This document shows, piece by piece, positions 60,219-64,000 of a stretch of 64,000 nucleotides of DNA. This DNA is from DATLNF01 sp046590575 (GTDB taxonomy: Bacteria; Actinomycetota; Actinomycetes; BP-191): the NCBI GenBank assembly GCA_046590575.1, contig JBKJUS010000012.1, positions 28,738-92,737 on the forward strand, read 5' to 3'. The translations under genes and the position numbers were made by a program. The notes under the pieces were generated by a model. That model did no database searches and was not told the origin of the DNA. It saw only the letters and a program-made list of their open reading frames with translations. The first letter of the stretch is position 1. Every line of letters begins with the position of its first letter.

Positions 60219-60545
60219 GTGGGAGCCAGCACCAAGATCGTCACCGATGCGACCTTCGACGCCGAGGTCCTGCAGAGCGAGACCCCGGTGCTCGTGGACT
60301 TCTGGGCCGAGTGGTGCGGGCCATGCAAGATGGTCGCACCGGTCCTCGAGGAGATCGCCGCCGAGCATGCCGGCAAGATCACCGTCGCGAAGATCAATAT
60401 TGATGAGAACCCCGAAGTGGCGCGTCAGTACCGGATCATGTCGATCCCGACGATGTCGGTCTTCTCCGGTGGTGAGATCGTTAAGACCATCGTCGGCGCC
60501 AAGCCGAAGACGGCTCTGCTCAAGGATCTCGAGAGCTACCTCTAA
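60219..60545 (+). CDS. trxA: Thioredoxin
   Basis: 108 residues, standard thioredoxin. Active site WAEWCGPCKM, then cis-Pro motif MSIPTMSVF and GAKPKTALL. GTG 60219 follows AAGGAG and gives the normal length; the in-frame ATGs upstream would add a non-conserved leader containing the SigR promoter. Reduced by TrxB. Likely counterpart of TrxC (Rv3914) by position. Confidence 0.94.
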   Translation: MGASTKIVTDATFDAEVLQSETPVLVDFWAEWCGPCKMVAPVLEEIAAEHAGKITVAKINIDENPEVARQYRIMSIPTMSVFSGGEIVKTIVGAKPKTALLKDLESYL

Positions 60546-60575
60546 GAGCGCGCCGGCGTCTCGGGGGCCGCGGGC

Positions 60576-62159
60576 CTACGGCGTACGGCGGCGCGCGAGC
60601 TCGGCCCAGGCGGTGACCCGGTCACGCCCCGCGCGCTTGGACGCGTAGAGCGCTGTGTCTGCCGCGCTGATGAGCTGCTCGCCCCCGTCGAGCGCCCGCG
60701 ACCAGGTCGCGACGCCTGCACTCGCGCTGACTGACACGGTGAGCTCCGCCGAGTTGAGCTCGAGCAGCAGACGCTCGGCGCTGTGCAACGCACCCTCCTC
60801 GGGGCAGTTCGGCAGGATGACCGCGAACTCCTCCCCACCGTACCGAGCCACGGTGTCGATGCCGCGGGAGTACTGGCTCAGGACGCCGGCGACTTCACGG
60901 AGCACCTGGTCGCCAGTCTGGTGCCCGTGGGTGTCGTTGAGCACCTTGAAGTGGTCGAGGTCGAGCAGCACCAGGCTGAACGCGACCCCGGTCCGCCTGG
61001 CCCGCTGCACCTCGACCTCCAAGGTCTGGTCGAAGCTCCGGCGGTTGGCGATGCCGGTGAGACCGTCACAGGAGGCCTGCTCCTGCACCCGTTCCATCAA
61101 CCAGGCGCCGCGCAGCGCTAGCGCCGTCTGCGACGCGAAACGCTCCAGCATGTCGACGACGCGGCGCTCCACCCGCGATCCGCGGCGCAGGTCGTGCTCG
61201 ACGACGAGAGTTCCCACGGCGCGACCGTCGACCGTCATGGGTACGACGATGAGGTTGCCCGCGCCCGGCAGCATCGCCGAGAGCCATGGGTCGACGCTCG
61301 CGTCGAGCCCACCGACAAGCAGCGGCCCGTGGTCGTGGTGGCAGCGCCGCACCACCGAGTTCTCAGCAAGGGTGCCGTCCGAGGTTACGTCGTCGACCGC
61401 ACCGACCGACGCTAGCAGTCGTCGCCGTCCATCCGGACGATCGGCCAGCAGCAGAGCGCGCCGAGCCCCGAATGCGTCGGTGCTCGCCTGGACAAGCTGG
61501 TCGCCGACCTCCTGCGGATTGTGTGCGGACTCCAAAGCTGAGGCCAGTGCTGCCAGCGCTTCGAGGTCGTAACGGCGCCGGCGCAGCTCGCGCTCGTTGA
61601 CGGAGGAGAAGGTGGCAGTCACCAAGGTGATCATCCAGAAGGCGGCGACGTATCCGACGAGGTGCAGGTTGATCCGGCCCGGGTCGACGCCGGCTATCGA
61701 CGAGGTGGCCGGTAGCAACCCGTCTTTCTCCAGCTGGTAGCCGACGAAGAGCAGCACGGAGTGCCACAACGCCACCTTGAGACCGGTGCGGTCGGACGCC
61801 AGCAAGGCGACCATCGCCAGGTGCACGATTGCGAGGTGCCGCAGCGGACTCGCGACACCGCCGGTGAGGTGTGCCGCCGACGCGATGAACACGCCGTCCA
61901 GGAGGAGCAGGCCGCCGAGCAGGTACAACGCGCGCTGCCCGAGCGCACGCCACGCCACATGGCCCAACGCCACAAGTGCTGCGTAGGCGCTAGTCAGGAT
62001 CAGCACTCGGGAGGTGTCGATGCCGACGCGCCGGTCGGCCGCCACCAAGGTCAACACCGTGACGGCAGCGACGAGTCGAAAGCCGAGCAGGTACCGCATC
62101 CGCTCGGCGAGCGGTACCAGGTCCTGACCGCCTACGTCAGGATTCGACGGCGCCGTCAT
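60576..62159 (-). CDS. Membrane GAF-GGDEF diguanylate cyclase
   Basis: 527 residues. About six membrane helices in residues 25-190, a coiled helix (SVNERELRRRRYDLEALAALAS), a GAF domain about 205-345 and a C-terminal GGDEF domain about 360-520 with active-site RYGGEEF, so cyclase activity is expected (c-di-GMP synthesis). A classic RxxD inhibitory site is not obvious to me. Its ATG overlaps the stop of the propeller gene by four bases, so the two are made together; the exported partner may act as the signal receptor or substrate of the pathway. Confidence 0.9.
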   Translation of the reverse strand: MTAPSNPDVGGQDLVPLAERMRYLLGFRLVAAVTVLTLVAADRRVGIDTSRVLILTSAYAALVALGHVAWRALGQRALYLLGGLLLLDGVFIASAAHLTGGVASPLRHLAIVHLAMVALLASDRTGLKVALWHSVLLFVGYQLEKDGLLPATSSIAGVDPGRINLHLVGYVAAFWMITLVTATFSSVNERELRRRRYDLEALAALASALESAHNPQEVGDQLVQASTDAFGARRALLLADRPDGRRRLLASVGAVDDVTSDGTLAENSVVRRCHHDHGPLLVGGLDASVDPWLSAMLPGAGNLIVVPMTVDGRAVGTLVVEHDLRRGSRVERRVVDMLERFASQTALALRGAWLMERVQEQASCDGLTGIANRRSFDQTLEVEVQRARRTGVAFSLVLLDLDHFKVLNDTHGHQTGDQVLREVAGVLSQYSRGIDTVARYGGEEFAVILPNCPEEGALHSAERLLLELNSAELTVSVSASAGVATWSRALDGGEQLISAADTALYASKRAGRDRVTAWAELARRRTP

Positions 62160-64000
62160 GAGTCCACTTTCGAGGTGCGCGGAGCGAATGAGAGGTCCCG
62201 CTCCGGGTGCACCGGAGCAAGGGCGAGCTTGGGGTCGCGCTTGTCGATTTCGTGTTGCGCGAGCAGGAACAAGAGCACCAGCAGGAGCAAGAAGAAGGGG
62301 AACGTCGAGCCCTTCGCCACCGCATGCGCAAGGCGGCCCGCGGCCTCCACGACTGGCCGTTCGCCGACGGACGCAGGCAGCGCTCGTTGGGCGACGGAAG
62401 GCCGCTGCGAAGTGCCGCTGCTTGGCACGTGAACACTCGCGGAGCGCGGACGGGACTCAATGTCCGACGGGACCTGACTGTGGAGTGACGACGGAAGAGA
62501 GTGTGCGGCCGAACGTCGTACCGACCCGGCAACTGACCCTGGCCGAACCACGGCGTCCGGCAGCACCTGGGTGACATCAGTCGGTGCTGGAAGGACCTCC
62601 GGCTGCCCGCCGGAGTCAGACTCCGGATGCGGGATCGGCTGTGGGTCTGCCACCGGAGCCAGCTGCGGCTGGGAGTCGACCTCCGGGGCCAGGTGCGGCT
62701 GCGGCGCGGGAAGCGGAGCGGGTTGCGGTTGCGGCTGCGGCTGCGGCTGCGGCTGCGGCTGCGAGTCGGCCACCGGCGCCCTCGTCACGACGACGATCTC
62801 GCTGGGGTCCACTGTCGAGGTGACCGTGTCATTTGCGGGGTTCGGCTCGACCCCGTTTGAGGTGGCCGCGCCACTGACCGGGAACGGCACCGCTGTGGAA
62901 GGAGCGACGTTGAAACCGCCGCCGACGGTGCCGGCGGGAATGACGTTGCTACCCGTCACGTCGGTGGGTGCAGCCGCGGTGGGTGCAGCCGGGATGGGTG
63001 CAGCCGGGATGGGTGTGATCGTGTCGATCCGGCCGTTGTCACCGGCGTCAACCGGCAGCAGCACCGGCTGCCCGGTGCCGACGACCCCGCCCGCGTTGGG
63101 ATCGACGACACCACCCGTGCCGACGACCCCGCCCGCGTTGGGATCGACGATGACGGGTCCCAGTGGCGCGGTAGTCGCCCCGTTGCGGCAGGCCAGCGCC
63201 TCGACGCCCGGACCGCCGAGGGTCAGCACCTCGTCGACAACTCCCGTGAGCTTGCTGATCCGGAAGATCCGCTCGGTCGTTCCATAGAGCTGGCCCTCGG
63301 GAGTGAAGCTCAGTCCGCTGATCCCAGTCGTGCCGGTCTTGCCGACCGTGGTCACCCCGCCCGTCGTCAGGTCAACGGTGAGCAGTGCGTCGCCCTTGAT
63401 CCCGTTGTTGACCAGCGCCGTCGCATACATGACACCAGTGGTGGGGTCGATGGCGATGTCGGCGACGTCCGCGCCGTCCTTCTTCTCAAGCAGCAGGTAG
63501 TCGTTCCCGCCGAATGCGGCGGGCACAGCGGCGCCGGTGGAAGGATCGAGAACGATGATCGCCTCGCGGTCGGCGTCGGGTCCCTTCTTGCCAACACGCT
63601 CCACCAGCGCGTACAGCGTCCCGGTCGGTGAGAACGTGAGGCCGACGAGCGGGTCGAACTGGATCAGACCCGCGGGACCAGAGCCGCTGCCAGCCGGGCG
63701 ATCCAGCCGGCTGAACTCGCCGGTCGTCACGGAGACTGTCCCGAAGTAGCCACCGCTCGCGGCATACAACGTGTCGGTGCCCGCTCGGAATGTTGCGCCA
63801 TCCACGTGCGTCGCGGACGTCGCGACTACGACCTGCGTCGGCGCATCCGCAGTGAGGTCGATCCGAACCAGCCCGGTCTGGCTGATGGCGTAGCAGGCGT
63901 CGCCCGTGGCCGCGTACGACGTCCCGACATCAAGGACGACCGGAAAAATCGCCACGCCCGCGACGAGCACGACGCTCACGGACCGACGCAATCCACCCAT
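62156..64000 (-). CDS. Exported beta-propeller protein with repeat-rich stalk and C-terminal anchor
   Basis: 614 residues if ATG at 64000, the last base of the window, is the true start; the signal peptide VSVVLVAGVAIFPVVLDVG right after it supports that. Propeller-like domain about 30-275 (GLVRIDLTADAPTQVVV, GLTFSPTGTLYALVERV, DIAIDPTTGVMYATAL, GLSFTPEGQLYGTTERIF). Then a low-complexity stalk with DPNAGGVVGTG, PIPAAP and (QP)n repeats, a basic Ser-rich part, and a C-terminal helix (FFLLLLVLLFLLAQHEID) followed by DPKLALAPVHPERDLSF, a tail I have seen in other actinobacterial exported proteins. Coupled to the GGDEF gene. No enzyme motif seen. Confidence 0.8.
   Translation of the reverse strand: MGGLRRSVSVVLVAGVAIFPVVLDVGTSYAATGDACYAISQTGLVRIDLTADAPTQVVVATSATHVDGATFRAGTDTLYAASGGYFGTVSVTTGEFSRLDRPAGSGSGPAGLIQFDPLVGLTFSPTGTLYALVERVGKKGPDADREAIIVLDPSTGAAVPAAFGGNDYLLLEKKDGADVADIAIDPTTGVMYATALVNNGIKGDALLTVDLTTGGVTTVGKTGTTGISGLSFTPEGQLYGTTERIFRISKLTGVVDEVLTLGGPGVEALACRNGATTAPLGPVIVDPNAGGVVGTGGVVDPNAGGVVGTGQPVLLPVDAGDNGRIDTITPIPAAPIPAAPTAAAPTDVTGSNVIPAGTVGGGFNVAPSTAVPFPVSGAATSNGVEPNPANDTVTSTVDPSEIVVVTRAPVADSQPQPQPQPQPQPQPAPLPAPQPHLAPEVDSQPQLAPVADPQPIPHPESDSGGQPEVLPAPTDVTQVLPDAVVRPGSVAGSVRRSAAHSLPSSLHSQVPSDIESRPRSASVHVPSSGTSQRPSVAQRALPASVGERPVVEAAGRLAHAVAKGSTFPFFLLLLVLLFLLAQHEIDKRDPKLALAPVHPERDLSFAPRTSKVDS
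62721..62763. repeat. Hexanucleotide repeat encoding (Gln-Pro)n
   Basis: About seven copies of GGCTGC (two start as GGTTGC) encode a QP tract of the stalk. Hexamer arrays change copy number easily. Confidence 0.85.
63075..63151. repeat. 42-base direct repeat in the propeller gene stalk
   Basis: Two copies offset by 42 bases, the shared GTGCCGACGACCCCGCCCGC and the bases after it identical, encode DPNAGGVVGTG units. A further array of GGTGCAGCC-type units lies at about 62970-63015. Confidence 0.85.

Noticed and set aside
1..64000. CRISPR arrays, tRNA/rRNA genes, transposases, integrases, prophage genes
   Set aside because: None recognised: no spaced palindromic repeats, no cloverleaf-like blocks seen, and no such proteins among the translated frames. 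A tRNA scan would be decisive for tRNAs.

Overview
This is a GC-rich actinobacterial chromosome segment from the region near the replication origin. Two gene blocks show it. One is rpsF-ssb-rpsR-rplI-dnaB with GT87/ponA/DUF5318/PadR/ino1 nearby. The other is cca-NUDIX-DUF6049-murJ ... sigM-anti-sigma-trxB-trxA. Both orders match the origin-flanking regions of Mycobacterium as I remember them. NucS in place of MutS/MutL, GTG starts and many leaderless TAnnnT promoters fit the phylum. I cannot name the genus; the content looks like a free-living, non-mycobacterial actinomycete. I saw no tRNA, rRNA, CRISPR array, transposase or prophage.

Layout. 1-5.6 kb (all minus): a PGRP amidase running off the left edge, an M23 peptidase and a bkd-type 2-oxoacid dehydrogenase operon. 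5.7-9.3 kb: PAP2 protein, GlxA-type regulator, a 34-residue ORF coupled to a DinB-like gene, and nucS. 9.5-14.2 kb: an accessory patch with a 1014-residue Gly-rich/DUF11 surface protein, a frameshifted 5' remnant of a second nucS, and a BNR-repeat secreted protein. 14.2-17.4 kb: SDR/DUF2867 enzyme, threonine-dehydratase-like enzyme, PPOX-fold protein, tiny DUF3309-like protein. 17.4-20.9 kb: dnaB and the S6-SSB-S18-L9 operon, separated by a gap with three DnaA-box-like sites. 21-28 kb: plastocyanin-like protein, aldehyde dehydrogenase, PKD-like protein, endonuclease IV, BNR protein, second PGRP amidase. 28-37.3 kb: envelope glycosylation genes (two GT2, GtrA, three large membrane glycosyltransferase-like proteins) ending in a bifunctional PBP. 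37.4-39.6 kb: DUF5318, PadR regulator with a palindromic operator, ino1 and a strong terminator. 39.7-43.1 kb: a broken Cys-rich gene, an unknown gene, valine-dehydrogenase-like enzyme, MFS transporter. 43.1-50.7 kb: FecR-like protein, CCA transferase, NUDIX, DUF6049, MurJ, small membrane protein. 50.7-54.5 kb: c-di-AMP riboswitch with NlpC/P60 hydrolase, LVIVD protein, DUF222-HNH protein. 54.6-60.5 kb: membrane pseudokinase, SigM and anti-sigma factor, trxB and trxA each behind a SigR-type promoter. 60.6-64 kb: a GGDEF cyclase translationally coupled to a secreted beta-propeller protein reaching the right edge.

How it fits together. Much of the window concerns the cell envelope: lipid II export, glycan polymerisation, peptidoglycan hydrolysis, glycosyl transfer and inositol phosphate supply. 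The rest is mostly replication and translation, redox and stress control, and branched-chain amino acid breakdown (dehydrogenase plus bkd complex). The observations most worth following are the doubled nucS locus, the DnaA-box cluster before dnaB, paired SigR promoters on split thioredoxin genes, the pseudokinase separated from MurJ, the broken Cys-rich gene and the long antisense overlap on trxB.
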